Part shown: piece by piece, positions 9,413-18,059 of the stretch
Layout: each line of letters starts with the position of its first letter
Numbering within the stretch: position 1 is the first letter of the stretch
Notes under the pieces: generated by a model
Database searches by the model: none
What the model was told of the DNA's origin: nothing
The model's input: only the letters and a program-made list of their open reading frames with translations
Made by a program: the position numbers and the translations under genes
NCBI GenBank assembly: GCA_948468385.1
Contig: CAOKHZ010000005.1
Span: 106,349-170,348, forward strand
Length of the DNA stretch: 64,000 nucleotides
Origin: an uncultured Faecalicatena sp.
GTDB lineage: Bacteria; Bacillota; Clostridia; Lachnospirales; Lachnospiraceae
Direction of reading: 5' to 3'

Positions 9413-10939
9413 ATGGGGATGAAAATTTTGTTACTAATCGTATTTTTCGCGGTCATGGTGGGCGTGGGATTTTATTCACGGAAGCACACGAAAAGCGTGG
9501 ACGGTTTCGTGCTAGGAGGCAGGAACGTGGGTCCGTGGCTGACGGCGTTTGCCTATGGGACTTCGTATTTCTCTGCGGTGGTGTTCGTCGGGTACGCGGG
9601 GCAGTTTGGATGGAAGTATGGTCTGGCCTCGACCTGGATTGGTCTGGGCAACGCCATTATCGGAAGCCTTTTGGCGTGGGCGGTTCTGGGAAGGCGCACG
9701 AGGGTCATGACGCAGCACCTGCAGTCGAAGACGATGCCGGAGTTTTTTGGACAGCGATTTAACAGCGAGATATTGAAGATTACGGCTTCTTTGATTGTAT
9801 TTATTTTCCTGATTCCATATACGGCCTCCGTGTACAATGGACTGTCAAGGTTGTTCGGGATGGCGTTTAACATTCCTTATGCGATATGCGTGATCGTGAT
9901 GGCGGTATTTACCGCGATTTATGTGATTCTTGGCGGTTACATGGCGACCGCGATTAATGATTTTATACAAGGAATCATCATGTTGTTCGGTATCGTGGCG
10001 GTAATTGGAGCTGTATTGAGCGGCCAAGGCGGATTTATCGAGGCGATTCGCACGATGGCGGAGATTCCCAGTGACGTGGCAGTCACGCAGGGACAGCCGG
10101 GAGCATTTACCTCTTTCTTTGGCCCGGATCCGCTCAATTTGCTGGGAGTCGTGATTTTGACCTCTCTTGGAACGTGGGGACTGCCGCAGATGGTTGGTAA
10201 GTTTTATGCCATCAAGGATGAAAAGTCGATCCAGACCGGTACCATTATTTCCACGTTGTTCGCGGTCGTGATTTCCGGCGGGTGCTATTTCCTCGGCGGA
10301 TTTGGCAGATTGTTTGACAATCCGGCCATTTACAATGGCGAGACGGGGACGGTCGTATATGATAGCATCATTCCGTACATGCTGTCCACCTTGCCGGACA
10401 TCCTGATTGGCATCGTGGTGGTATTGGTGCTTTCCGCATCCATGTCCACGCTGTCGTCGCTGGTTTTGACTTCGAGTTCGACGATGACGCTGGATTTGCT
10501 CAAGGGCCGCGTGATGAAAAACATGGATGAAAAGAAGCAGGTGGTCGTGATGCAGGTATTGATCGTATTTTTCATCGTGCTGTCCGTGGTCATCGCACTT
10601 AATCCACCGACCTTTATCGCGCAATTGATGGGAATTTCCTGGGGGGCGTTGGCCGGGGCGTTTTTGGCGCCGTTCATGTACGGTTTGTACTGGAAGGGCG
10701 TGACTAAGGCGGCCGTGTGGGCGAGTTTTGTCACGGGCGTGGGAATCACCGTGTCCAACATGTTCATCGGCTATATCGAGTCCCCGATTAATGCAGGTGC
10801 GATTGCCATGTTGGCGGGACTTATCGTGGTGCCGGTGGTAAGCCTTTTGACACCGAAGATGGATAAAAAGGAAGTGGAAGAGATTTTCGAGTGTTATGAT
10901 GAAAAAGTGGTGAGGACGAAGAAGCAGTCTTTGGAGTAA
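9413..10939 (+). CDS. Sodium:solute symporter (SSS family)
   Basis: Polytopic sodium-coupled transporter, 508 residues, about 13 membrane segments. Family signs: N-terminal helix followed by YSRKHTKSVDGFVLGGRNVGPWLTAFAYGTSYFSAVVFVGYAG (TM1-2 of the LeuT-like fold), the TMPEFFGQRF stretch after TM3, ILGGYMATAINDFIQG, and SASMSTLSSLVLTSSSTMTLDL near TM8, which in PutP/SglT carries Na2-site Ser/Thr residues. Probably an amino or organic acid carrier, but the substrate cannot be read. GAGGAA lies six bases before the ATG. It has its own promoter and a downstream hairpin. Confidence 0.92.
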   Translation: MGMKILLLIVFFAVMVGVGFYSRKHTKSVDGFVLGGRNVGPWLTAFAYGTSYFSAVVFVGYAGQFGWKYGLASTWIGLGNAIIGSLLAWAVLGRRTRVMTQHLQSKTMPEFFGQRFNSEILKITASLIVFIFLIPYTASVYNGLSRLFGMAFNIPYAICVIVMAVFTAIYVILGGYMATAINDFIQGIIMLFGIVAVIGAVLSGQGGFIEAIRTMAEIPSDVAVTQGQPGAFTSFFGPDPLNLLGVVILTSLGTWGLPQMVGKFYAIKDEKSIQTGTIISTLFAVVISGGCYFLGGFGRLFDNPAIYNGETGTVVYDSIIPYMLSTLPDILIGIVVVLVLSASMSTLSSLVLTSSSTMTLDLLKGRVMKNMDEKKQVVVMQVLIVFFIVLSVVIALNPPTFIAQLMGISWGALAGAFLAPFMYGLYWKGVTKAAVWASFVTGVGITVSNMFIGYIESPINAGAIAMLAGLIVVPVVSLLTPKMDKKEVEEIFECYDEKVVRTKKQSLE

Positions 10940-11000
10940 AGGCGAGGCTTCGGCCTGGGGCGCGGTGTGCGGTCACGAGACTCGCATCGCGTCACTTATA

Positions 11001-11042
11001 AAAGATGGAAGCGTCAGAATGACTTTTGACGCTTCCATCTTT
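11001..11042. terminator. Perfect 16-bp hairpin, bidirectional terminator
   Basis: AAAGATGGAAGCGTCA pairs perfectly with TGACGCTTCCATCTTT around a 10-base loop. It lies between the symporter gene (+) and the tRNA-Gly gene (-). The T tract is short on both strands. Confidence 0.8.
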
Positions 11043-11102
11043 GTACATAAAAATACCGGAAACCACGCATAAGCATAGAATCCGGCATCGAGGGGGGATA
11101 AC

Positions 11103-11173
11103 AGCAGATGACGGGAATCGAACCCGCCTCCCCAGCTTGGGAAGCTGGTGTTCTACCAATGAACTACATCTGC
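11103..11173 (-). tRNA. tRNA-Gly (anticodon CCC)
   Basis: Read on the minus strand it folds as a 71-base cloverleaf. Acceptor GCAGATG pairs with CATCTGC with a U discriminator. The anticodon stem CCAGC/GCTGG encloses TTCCCAA (anticodon CCC), and the T loop is GGTTCGATTCC. No CCA is encoded. The D arm is GTTCATTGGTAGAAC. It is a single gene with its own promoter. Confidence 0.96.
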
Positions 11174-11185
11174 ATGTCGTAGACT

Positions 11186-11215
11186 ATTATAATACCAATC
11201 CTACCCAAAATGCAA
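11186..11215 (-). promoter_or_regulatory. Predicted promoter of tRNA-Gly
   Basis: Minus strand TTGCAT, 18 bases, perfect TATAAT, ending about 13 bases before the mature tRNA. Confidence 0.75.
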
Positions 11216-11305
11216 TACCTAATTTAAAAAATTATGAAAAAAATTTTGGAACTGTTATCTTGAGTATTTTTGCCCATTTGCTGTCATTTATACATTGGTG
11301 TAAAG

Positions 11306-11314
11306 TTATCCACA
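11306..11314 (+). promoter_or_regulatory. DnaA box (TTATCCACA)
   Basis: Exact match to the consensus high-affinity DnaA nonamer. Two further boxes lie downstream in the same orientation. Confidence 0.5.
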
Positions 11315-11413
11315 TTTTCAACGTCGGGAAAGTCCCCGCATTATGCATCTTGCGATATGGCTACGCTCTTGTTTTAGAGATTGCGGTTGGCTGTTTATAA
11401 GGCGTAGAAACAT

Positions 11414-11422
11414 TTATTCACA
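11414..11422 (+). promoter_or_regulatory. DnaA box (TTATTCACA)
   Basis: Matches TTATNCACA; same orientation as the box at 11306. Confidence 0.45.
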
Positions 11423-11444
11423 TTTTTTCAACAAAAAACTTCCG

Positions 11445-11453
11445 TTATCAACA
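11445..11453 (+). promoter_or_regulatory. DnaA-box-like nonamer (TTATCAACA)
   Basis: One mismatch from TTATCCACA, 31 bases from the previous box, same orientation. Confidence 0.3.
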
Positions 11454-11518
11454 ATATACACTTTGATTTTTTCTACGGTGGTGTGTTATGATTTTTGTGT
11501 CGGAAATGAAATTTATGG

Positions 11519-11547
11519 TTGACATTTTACGGCAAGTATATTACTAT
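11519..11547 (+). promoter_or_regulatory. recA promoter
   Basis: TTGACA, 17-base spacer, TACTAT. The LexA box begins 14 bases past the -10, so it would cover the early transcribed region. Confidence 0.75.
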
Positions 11548-11560
11548 ATCAATTAGAAAA

Positions 11561-11574
11561 CGAACAATTGTTCG
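11561..11574 (+). promoter_or_regulatory. LexA/SOS box upstream of recA
   Basis: CGAACAATTGTTCG is a perfect palindrome and an exact fit to the Gram-positive SOS box CGAAC-N4-GTTCG. It is placed between the recA promoter and ribosome site, implying LexA repression and SOS induction. Confidence 0.92.
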
Positions 11575-11595
11575 TGTTTGGAGGAAAAAAAGACT

Positions 11596-12846
11596 ATGGC
11601 GAATGAAGGAAAAAAGGGCGTGTCAAACGTAGTGGAAGTGAAAAATGCGGAAGACAAGAAGAAAGCGCTTGATGCGGCGATTGCAAAGTTGGAGAAGGAT
11701 TTTGGCAAGGGGGCGGTGATGAAGCTTGGCGATTCTAGTGCCCGTGTGAACGTGGAGACGGTGCCGACCGGCTGTTTGAGCCTTGACCTGGCTCTGGGAC
11801 TAGGAGGCGTACCGAGGGGGCGCGTAGTGGAGATTTATGGGCCGGAGTCAAGTGGTAAGACGACGGTCGCGCTACATATGATAGCAGAAGTACAAAAGAG
11901 GGGCGGCATCGCCGGGTTCGTTGACGCTGAGCACGCTTTGGATCCGGTCTATGCGAAGAACATCGGCGTGGATATCGACGAACTTTACATTTCTCAGCCG
12001 GACAGCGGGGATCAGGGATTGGAGATTGCCGAGACGATGGTGCGTTCCGGGGCGATGGACATCATCGTTATCGACTCGGTGGCAGCGTTGGTGCCCAGGC
12101 AGGAGATTGAAGGAGACATGGGAGACAGCCATGTGGGACTGCAGGCGCGTTTGATGTCCCAGGCGCTTCGGAAGCTGACCCCGGTCATCAGCAAGTCAAA
12201 TTGCGTGGTTATCTTTATCAACCAGCTTCGCGAGAAAGTTGGCGTGATGTTTGGAAATCCCGAGACGACGACGGGAGGCCGCGCCCTGAAGTTTTATGCG
12301 TCCGTGCGCATGGACGTGCGCAAGACCGAGACGATCAAGCAGAGTGGGGAGATGGTGGGAAACCATGTCCGTGTCAAGGTCGTGAAGAACAAGATTGCGC
12401 CCCCGTTTAAAGAGGCGGAATTTGACATCATGTTCGGCAAGGGGATTTCAAGGTCTGGCGATATTCTTGACTTGGCGGCGAACATTGACGTGGTCAAGAA
12501 GAGTGGCGCGTGGTACGCATACGAGGGAGAGAAGATTGGCCAGGGAAGGGAGAATGCAAAGGCTTACCTGGAGTCGCATCCAGAGGCAATGGAGAAGATT
12601 GAGCAGAAGGTTCGGGCGTATTATCATCTGGATGGGACGGCGGAAGATGAGAAGTCAGATGATTTGAAATTGCAGCCCAAGGGGGCTAAAGAAAAGACGG
12701 ATACGAAGACCAAGGCAGGCGCAAAGGCAAAAGCGAACGCAGAGGCGGACTTGAAGTCGAGTACGAAAGCAGACACGAGATTGAATATGAAGTCCGATGA
12801 CAAGGCGGATATGGAATTGGATGACGGGATGGCAGAGGAGGTATGA
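11596..12846 (+). CDS. recA: Recombinase RecA
   Basis: DNA strand-exchange protein and LexA co-protease. 416 residues. Walker A GPESSGKT, Walker B VIDSVAAL, loop-2 and core motifs [31 protein letters not shown]. The core ends near residue 350. The last ~65 residues are a low-complexity Lys/Ala/Asp tail ([20 protein letters not shown]) longer than the usual acidic tail. Start is ATG (MANEGKKG) with GGAGG upstream; an in-frame TTG overlapping the GGAGG site is rejected. The gene is under a LexA box and is followed by recX. Confidence 0.98.
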   Translation: MANEGKKGVSNVVEVKNAEDKKKALDAAIAKLEKDFGKGAVMKLGDSSARVNVETVPTGCLSLDLALGLGGVPRGRVVEIYGPESSGKTTVALHMIAEVQKRGGIAGFVDAEHALDPVYAKNIGVDIDELYISQPDSGDQGLEIAETMVRSGAMDIIVIDSVAALVPRQEIEGDMGDSHVGLQARLMSQALRKLTPVISKSNCVVIFINQLREKVGVMFGNPETTTGGRALKFYASVRMDVRKTETIKQSGEMVGNHVRVKVVKNKIAPPFKEAEFDIMFGKGISRSGDILDLAANIDVVKKSGAWYAYEGEKIGQGRENAKAYLESHPEAMEKIEQKVRAYYHLDGTAEDEKSDDLKLQPKGAKEKTDTKTKAGAKAKANAEADLKSSTKADTRLNMKSDDKADMELDDGMAEEV

Positions 12847-12919
12847 AAAGGATAGGTCGAAGAAGCGAAAATGGGTGGCCTAAGATATGTAGGTACGTCA
12901 ATGGAAATGGAGTTTGTGT

Positions 12920-13534
12920 ATGCAGGTGACGGCGGTGGAGCCTTTAGGCAAGGCGAAGTGGAAAGTGGAATTGGATGGGCAATTTGCATTCGTGTTATAC
13001 AAGGGTGAGCTATCCCGCCATGGAATTTCGGAGGGGGAGGAACTTTCAGAGGAAGTCTGTGCGCGGATAAAGAAGGATGTCGTGTTGAGAAGGGCGAAGT
13101 TGCGGGCGATGCATTTGCTGACGGACATGGCTCGTACGGAGAGCGGACTTAGGGAGAAGCTCCGGCAAGGGATGTATGCGGAGGACATCGTGGAGCAGGC
13201 CATCGCCTACGTGAAGTCATTCGGCTATCTGGACGATTATAAATATGCCGAGCATTTTATCAACAGTCGCAAAAGTAGCAAGAGCGAGCGAGAAATCAGG
13301 TCGCTTTTAAAGAGCAAGGGGATTTCGCGGGAAGTGATAGACCGGGTGTTTGCAGACGTGTGGACGGACGAAGGGGAAGAGGAGGCCATCCGCGCGTTGA
13401 TTCGAAAAAGGCATGTCGATCCGCGTACCGCCACGGAGCAGGAATTGCGCAAATTGTACGGTTATCTGGCTCGCAAAGGGTTTCATTACGAGGATATCAG
13501 TCATGTAATACAAAATTATGAACAGAATGCTTGA
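12920..13534 (+). CDS. recX: Regulatory protein RecX
   Basis: Helical-repeat protein that binds RecA filaments and modulates them. 204 residues. A short N-terminal beta segment (MQVTAVEPLGKAKWKVELDG) precedes three-helix repeats, recognised by LTDMARTESGLREKLRQ, IAYVKSFGYLDDYKYAEHFI and KSSKSEREIRSLLKSKGIS. The ATG has GGAG seven bases upstream. It lies 73 bases after recA, the usual recA-recX pair, so it is expected to be SOS co-induced. The RNase Y promoter overlaps its stop codon. Confidence 0.93.
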   Translation: MQVTAVEPLGKAKWKVELDGQFAFVLYKGELSRHGISEGEELSEEVCARIKKDVVLRRAKLRAMHLLTDMARTESGLREKLRQGMYAEDIVEQAIAYVKSFGYLDDYKYAEHFINSRKSSKSEREIRSLLKSKGISREVIDRVFADVWTDEGEEEAIRALIRKRHVDPRTATEQELRKLYGYLARKGFHYEDISHVIQNYEQNA

Positions 13535-13559
13535 CAGAATTGTGAAAACAGTATAGAAT
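13531..13559 (+). promoter_or_regulatory. Promoter of RNase Y gene
   Basis: TTGACA, 17 bases, TAGAAT. The -35 overlaps the TGA stop of recX. Confidence 0.75.
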
Positions 13560-13614
13560 TGAAGTGTTGTATTTATATAATTTTTATATAAACATGTACA
13601 ATGAAAACTAAATA

Positions 13615-13627
13615 AGGAGGTGCTCCT
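13615..13627 (+). promoter_or_regulatory. Ribosome site of rny inside a small hairpin
   Basis: AGGAG-GTG-CTCCT: the Shine-Dalgarno bases form a perfect five-pair stem with the sequence just before the start codon, so the site may be partly masked. Confidence 0.5.
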
Positions 13628-13632
13628 GTGCG

Positions 13633-15177
13633 ATGTGGTATATAATCATTGCCGTGGCCCTCGCCGTGATAGCAAGTGTGATAACTTATTTTGTCACGGT
13701 CGCCAATCTGAAAAAGAATGCGGAATCAAAGATTGGCAGTGCCGAGACAAAAGCAAGGGAAATCATTGATGATGCCGTTAAAACTGCGGAAGCAAAGAAG
13801 AAGGAAGCTCTCTTGGAGGTCAAGGAAGAGTCGATTAAGACGAAGAACGAGTTGGAGAGAGAGACCAAGGAACGGAGAAACGAGCTGCAACGTTATGAGA
13901 AGCGGGTGCTTTCGAAAGAAGAGTCCGTGGACAAGCGCAGCGAGGCGATTTCACAGCGCGAGGCAAAGTTTACAGCAAGGGAAGAACAGCTCAAACACAA
14001 GGAACAAAAAGTGGAAGAGCTGAGTCAAAAAAGAGTACAGGAACTGGAGAGAATCTCAGGACTTACCTCCGAACAAGCAAAAGAATATCTGTTGAAAACT
14101 GTTGAAGATGATGTGAAGCATGACACGGCCAGGATGATTCGGGATATGGAGCTGCATGCGAAGGAAGACGCGGACAAGAAGGCGAAAGAGTACCTTGTTA
14201 GCGCGATTCAAAGATGTGCCGCCGATCATGTCGCCGAAACTACGATTTCCGTAGTGCAGCTTCCCAGCGATGAGATGAAAGGAAGGATTATCGGCAGGGA
14301 GGGACGTAACATTCGTACCCTGGAGACCCTGACGGGAGTGGAGTTGATCATTGACGATACCCCGGAGGCGGTCGTGCTGTCCGGTTTTGACCCGATTCGC
14401 AGGGAAGTCGCGAGAATTGCCCTTGAGAGGCTGATTGTGGACGGCAGAATCCACCCGGCCAGAATCGAGGAGATGGTGGAAAAGGCGCAGAAAGAAGTGG
14501 ACTCCATGATTCGGGAAGAAGGAGAGGCCGCCGCGCTTGAAGTGGGCGTGACGGGCATCCATCCGGAACTGGTTCGTCTGCTTGGGCGAATGAAGTTCCG
14601 TACAAGTTATGGTCAGAACGCGTTGAAGCATTCCATCGAGGTCGCGCAGCTTGCCGGGCTTTTGGCCGGTGAGATTGGTCTGGACGTTCGCATGGCGAAG
14701 CGTGCGGGCTTGTTGCATGACATCGGCAAATCCATTGACCATGACGTGGAGGGTTCCCACATCCAGATTGGTGTGGATCTTTGTAGGAAGTACAAGGAGT
14801 CCGCGACCATTATCAATGCGGTGGAAGCCCATCATGGGGACGTGGAGGCACAGACTTTGGTGGCATGTGTGGTTCAGGCGGCCGATACGATTTCGGCAGC
14901 CAGGCCGGGTGCCAGGAGAGAGACACTTGAAACATACACAAACAGATTAAAACAACTAGAGGAAATCACCAATCAGTTTAAAGGTGTGGATAAATCTTTT
15001 GCTATTCAGGCGGGTAGGGAGATTCGAGTAATGGTAGTTCCAGAGCAAGTATCTGATGATGATATGGTACTTATGGCCAGGGATATTGCCAAACGGATTG
15101 AGTTTGAACTGGAGTACCCAGGTCAGATTAAGGTAAATGTGATTCGGGAATCCCGGGTTACAGATTACGCGAAGTAA
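13633..15177 (+). CDS. rny: Ribonuclease Y
   Basis: Membrane-anchored endoribonuclease that starts mRNA decay. 514 residues. One N-terminal membrane helix ([20 protein letters not shown]), a long coiled coil to about residue 200 rich in Lys/Glu, a KH domain with [20 protein letters not shown], then the HD domain with [17 protein letters not shown] and AHHGDVEA. All domains are complete. Start is the ATG after AAGGAGG. A GTG five bases upstream is out of frame. It has its own promoter and a strong terminator. Confidence 0.98.
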   Translation: MWYIIIAVALAVIASVITYFVTVANLKKNAESKIGSAETKAREIIDDAVKTAEAKKKEALLEVKEESIKTKNELERETKERRNELQRYEKRVLSKEESVDKRSEAISQREAKFTAREEQLKHKEQKVEELSQKRVQELERISGLTSEQAKEYLLKTVEDDVKHDTARMIRDMELHAKEDADKKAKEYLVSAIQRCAADHVAETTISVVQLPSDEMKGRIIGREGRNIRTLETLTGVELIIDDTPEAVVLSGFDPIRREVARIALERLIVDGRIHPARIEEMVEKAQKEVDSMIREEGEAAALEVGVTGIHPELVRLLGRMKFRTSYGQNALKHSIEVAQLAGLLAGEIGLDVRMAKRAGLLHDIGKSIDHDVEGSHIQIGVDLCRKYKESATIINAVEAHHGDVEAQTLVACVVQAADTISAARPGARRETLETYTNRLKQLEEITNQFKGVDKSFAIQAGREIRVMVVPEQVSDDDMVLMARDIAKRIEFELEYPGQIKVNVIRESRVTDYAK

Positions 15178-15190
15178 CATTTTGCGAGGG

Positions 15191-15210
15191 ACATGCCATA
15201 AACGGCATGT
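15191..15210 (+). other. Stem-loop downstream of rny
   Basis: ACATGCC and GGCATGT form a perfect seven-pair stem with a six-base loop, between the rny stop and its terminator. Confidence 0.4.
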
Positions 15211-15235
15211 TGCAAAAATGGAACATGGAAATCCC

Positions 15236-15287
15236 AAGGAAAGTCTTAAAGCGAAAGCGTTTTTAAGACTTTCCTTATTTTTTTTCA
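15236..15287 (+). terminator. Intrinsic terminator of rny
   Basis: AAGGAAAGTCTTAAA pairs with TTTAAGACTTTCCTT (15 pairs) followed by A and nine T. Confidence 0.93.
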
Positions 15288-15332
15288 ATTGTGCGGTTGT
15301 TTTAGAAAAAAGGGAAGGAAAGGTGAAGAGCA

Positions 15333-15872
15333 ATGAGTGAAAAAATCAGGCGGATTAATCGGGAGTTGAAGTACAAAGGCGTCATCGTCGATTTTTATCA
15401 GGACACGATGGAGATTGACGGAAGCCATACCGCGGTGTGGGACTTTATCAAACATAAAGGGGCGGCGGCCGTGGTTCCGGTCACGGAGGATGGAAAGATT
15501 TTGATGGTCAGGCAGTATCGAAACGCGTTAGAACGCGAGACGTTGGAGATTCCGGCCGGGGCGCTGGATAGGGAGGACGAGCCGGGAATCGCTTGCGCGG
15601 GACGTGAACTGGAGGAGGAGACGGGGTATCGCTGCGAACGACTGGAGTGGCTGATTACGCTGCGCACGACGGTCGCGTTTTGTAACGAGCGCATCGAAGT
15701 GTACGTGGCAAGAAACCTGATTCCTTCCAAACAGCATTTGGACGAGGATGAGTTCATCGATCTTCAGGCTTTTACGATAGATGAGCTGAAGGAGAAGATA
15801 TTTGCCGGCGAGATTGAGGATGCCAAGACGGTTTCAGCGCTGATGGCTTACGCGGTAAAATATGATGTCTGA
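15333..15872 (+). CDS. nudF: Nudix ADP-ribose pyrophosphatase
   Basis: Hydrolyses ADP-ribose to AMP and ribose 5-phosphate. 179 residues. N-terminal strands (YKGVIVDFYQDTMEIDG), substrate loop VRQYRNALERETLEIPAGALD, then the Nudix box ending RELEEETGY. One extra residue separates the first Gly from the first Glu of the box. The C-terminal part (AFTIDELKEKIFAGEIEDAKT) matches ADP-ribose pyrophosphatases. The next gene is spoIIM; the nudF-spoIIM neighbourhood also occurs in Bacillus. Confidence 0.92.
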   Translation: MSEKIRRINRELKYKGVIVDFYQDTMEIDGSHTAVWDFIKHKGAAAVVPVTEDGKILMVRQYRNALERETLEIPAGALDREDEPGIACAGRELEEETGYRCERLEWLITLRTTVAFCNERIEVYVARNLIPSKQHLDEDEFIDLQAFTIDELKEKIFAGEIEDAKTVSALMAYAVKYDV

Positions 15873-15924
15873 AAAATTTGTCCCCGGCATATAATGAATT
15901 ACCGAAGCAATGGGGGGAATGTCC

Positions 15925-16464
15925 ATGAAGGTATTTCAGTCAAGGAAGCAGATGTTTGCTTTTTTCATGCCGGGGTTTTTGTTCGGTATTCTTTACATCA
16001 ACCTGACCGCTCAGAACACGTTTACGAATCCGGGAATATTTAGCGAGTCCTTTTTGCGGCAGTACGAGGCGGCCGAGGTGGCGGCGGGGATCTATTTGCT
16101 GTATCTGATTCGGGTTCGGGTTTTCCCGTTTTTGATGTTGATTGGATTGTCGTTCACCCGCATAAGAAAGTTTTCGGCGGGCGCGTTTCTGGCGTGGACG
16201 GGCTTGTCATGCGGAATCATTTTGTCCATGGCCGTGATGGAGATGGGGATCAAGGGAATTTTGTTCTGCATTGTCGGGGTGCTGCCGCAGTTTTTGCTGT
16301 ACATACCGTCCTACGTGGTAGTGCTATGGTATTGCTGGATTTATCCGCAGAATAAGTGGAATCGGGAAAAGACGGTTTTCGTGGTGGCCACGATGCTGGC
16401 CGGAATTCTTTTGGAGGCGTATGTAAATCCGGTGCTGGTAAAAGGAATACTGGGCATGTTTTAA
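15925..16464 (+). CDS. spoIIM: Stage II sporulation protein M-like membrane protein
   Basis: SpoIIM is part of the SpoIIDMP engulfment complex of sporulating Firmicutes. This 179-residue protein is of family length with about five membrane segments: FAFFMPGFLFGILYINL, a second region near AAGIYLLYLIRVRVFPFLM, a third at FLAWTGLSCGIILSMAVM, IKGILFCIVGVLPQFLLY, and a last helix near TVFVVATMLAGILLEAYV. The ATG used (MKVFQSRKQM) has GGGGGG seven bases upstream; an ATG five codons earlier has none. Position after nudF supports the call and implies a spore-forming lineage. Confidence 0.85.
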   Translation: MKVFQSRKQMFAFFMPGFLFGILYINLTAQNTFTNPGIFSESFLRQYEAAEVAAGIYLLYLIRVRVFPFLMLIGLSFTRIRKFSAGAFLAWTGLSCGIILSMAVMEMGIKGILFCIVGVLPQFLLYIPSYVVVLWYCWIYPQNKWNREKTVFVVATMLAGILLEAYVNPVLVKGILGMF

Positions 16465-16498
16465 GGGGGCAGGCGTAAGGCCTGCCATGACAAAAGGT

Positions 16499-16518
16499 AA
16501 AAAGGGACAAGCCTTTTT
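16499..16518 (+). terminator. Possible weak terminator after spoIIM
   Basis: AAAAAGG-GACAAG-CCTTTTT, a seven-pair stem rich in A-T whose 3' arm supplies the T tract. A GC-rich hairpin (GGCAGG/CCTGCC) lies just upstream. Confidence 0.35.
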
Positions 16519-16546
16519 GTTGAGGCATGATATAAGGAAGGGAAAG

Positions 16547-16587
16547 TAAAAATCCACCTTTGCCAACGAAAGGGGGCAAAGGCGGAT
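16547..16587 (-). terminator. Intrinsic terminator of the flippase gene
   Basis: On the minus strand ATCCGCCTTTGCC pairs with GGCAAAGGTGGAT with one mismatch, followed by five T; about 15 bases past the stop codon. Confidence 0.85.
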
Positions 16588-16599
16588 GGAGGGGCTTTG

Positions 16600-17928
16600 T
16601 CAGCGGGAGAGCTTACCGGACACGGCGCGCAGGATGACCATTCCGGATAATAGGCTGATGGCCAATTGGCTGGCCAGCAGTCCCCAAAGGTATCCCTGGA
16701 TGCCAAATTGGGGGATGGCGAAGAATACCCCGGCGATTCGTATTCCCAGTCCCAGCGTGTTGATGAGAAACGTCTGCGCGGTTTTTCCCAATCCGTTGAT
16801 GATGCTTAAGAAGGCGCTGTTCGTGTAAAGAAATGGACAAATCCAAGCCAGCGTGACGATGAATTGCCCTGCCATTTTGCTGTCAAACAAGGTGAGTCCG
16901 ATAAAAGGTCCCAAAAGAAGGAATATGAGACAACAAAACAATCCGAGGATAAAACAAGAACCGGCCACTTTCTTGATGATGAAGAGCATTTCCCGACGGT
17001 TGTCGGCGGCTTGTATTTCTGCCACGGTCGGCAGCAACATGACGGAAACCGCGTTGGTAACGGCGGACGGAAACAAGATGCAGGGCAGCGCCATTCCGTT
17101 TAATACGCCGTAAACACGAAGGGCTTCGGAAGAATCATTGTTAAAGCACTGGAGTTTGCCGGGAATGGAGACGGCCTCGATGCTTTGTAACAAGTTGATT
17201 AGTACCCGGTTGGCAGTCAGCGGCAGAGAGAGCCGCAAAAGTTCCGCGGTTCGCGCGGGAAACGTGCGCAAGGCGCGAAACGGCGCGATGGGCCGCATTT
17301 TCCCGGAAAGGGTCTGCAAGGTAAAAAGTGCGGAGACGAATTCTCCGGCCACCATCCCGCAAACCGCGATATGTATGGAGGCGGTTTCGCCGTTATGGGT
17401 GATGACGTAGTAGAGCAGGGCGACGGAGCAGATGCGGAAAGTTTGTTCCACAAGTTGTGCCAACGCCGGGATTTTCGTCTGTTTTAAGCCATAATAGTAT
17501 CCGCAAATGCAACTATGGACGGCACAACATGGTAACGAGTAGGAGAGGAGGGCAAGCAGCGGGGCACAGCGTTCGTCCCCGAGCAGCACGCTTGCGATAT
17601 AGACCGTGTTTTTCTGCAGGAAAAGGGCACATAGGCATGCCAGCAGGAAGGAGATGACCAGCCCGCAGGATAAAATCCCACGTGCCTCGTGTTCCTTTCC
17701 CAATGACATTTTGCGAGCCACCGTGCGGGAGATGGCGGTCTCGATTCCGGCCGTGGTCAGTGAATACCCGAGCGCGTAAACGGGGAAAATCAACTGATAG
17801 AGTCCCACCCCTTCCTCTCCGAACACGCGACTTAAGAAAATGCGGTAGAAAAATCCCATGAACCGGCTTAAAAAACCGGCCGCGGTCAGCACGAGAGTGC
17901 CTATGATGATTGTATTTTTCTTGGACAC
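16600..17928 (-). CDS. SpoVB-like oligosaccharide/lipid flippase (MOP superfamily)
   Basis: 442 residues with about 12-14 membrane segments. It opens TLVLTAAGFLSRFMGFFYRIFLSRVFGEEGVGLYQLIFPVYALGYSLTTAGIETAISRTVARK, the signature of SpoVB/YtgP-type proteins, which belong with MurJ and Wzx and move polyprenyl-linked sugars across the membrane. A later core motif is LPTVAEIQAADNRREM. Slightly shorter than Bacillus SpoVB (about 518). Starts with GTG, with GAGG seven bases upstream. It diverges from the cysteine desulfurase gene. Role in spore cortex formation is inference. Confidence 0.85.
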   Translation of the reverse strand: MSKKNTIIIGTLVLTAAGFLSRFMGFFYRIFLSRVFGEEGVGLYQLIFPVYALGYSLTTAGIETAISRTVARKMSLGKEHEARGILSCGLVISFLLACLCALFLQKNTVYIASVLLGDERCAPLLALLSYSLPCCAVHSCICGYYYGLKQTKIPALAQLVEQTFRICSVALLYYVITHNGETASIHIAVCGMVAGEFVSALFTLQTLSGKMRPIAPFRALRTFPARTAELLRLSLPLTANRVLINLLQSIEAVSIPGKLQCFNNDSSEALRVYGVLNGMALPCILFPSAVTNAVSVMLLPTVAEIQAADNRREMLFIIKKVAGSCFILGLFCCLIFLLLGPFIGLTLFDSKMAGQFIVTLAWICPFLYTNSAFLSIINGLGKTAQTFLINTLGLGIRIAGVFFAIPQFGIQGYLWGLLASQLAISLLSGMVILRAVSGKLSR

Positions 17929-17984
17929 GAAAAAACCTCGACAATAAATAATAACCTTTTTTTAATCATATTCATTCTGTGGAC

Positions 17985-18013
17985 TTGACAGAACATAAGA
18001 AAGGTAGTATTCT
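17985..18013 (+). promoter_or_regulatory. Promoter of the cysteine desulfurase-mnmA operon
   Basis: TTGACA, 17 bases, TATTCT, about 45 bases before the start codon. Confidence 0.65.
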
Positions 18014-18059
18014 ACAGAATAGAAAACCTAGTAAAACAATAGGAAAAGGGGAAATGAAA

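Larger units (their letters stand above)
11174..11595. other. AT-rich intergenic region upstream of recA
   Basis: About 420 bases without a gene. It holds the tRNA-Gly promoter (minus strand), three DnaA-box-like nonamers in one orientation, and the recA promoter and LexA box. No open reading frame with a credible ribosome site was seen. Confidence 0.7.
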
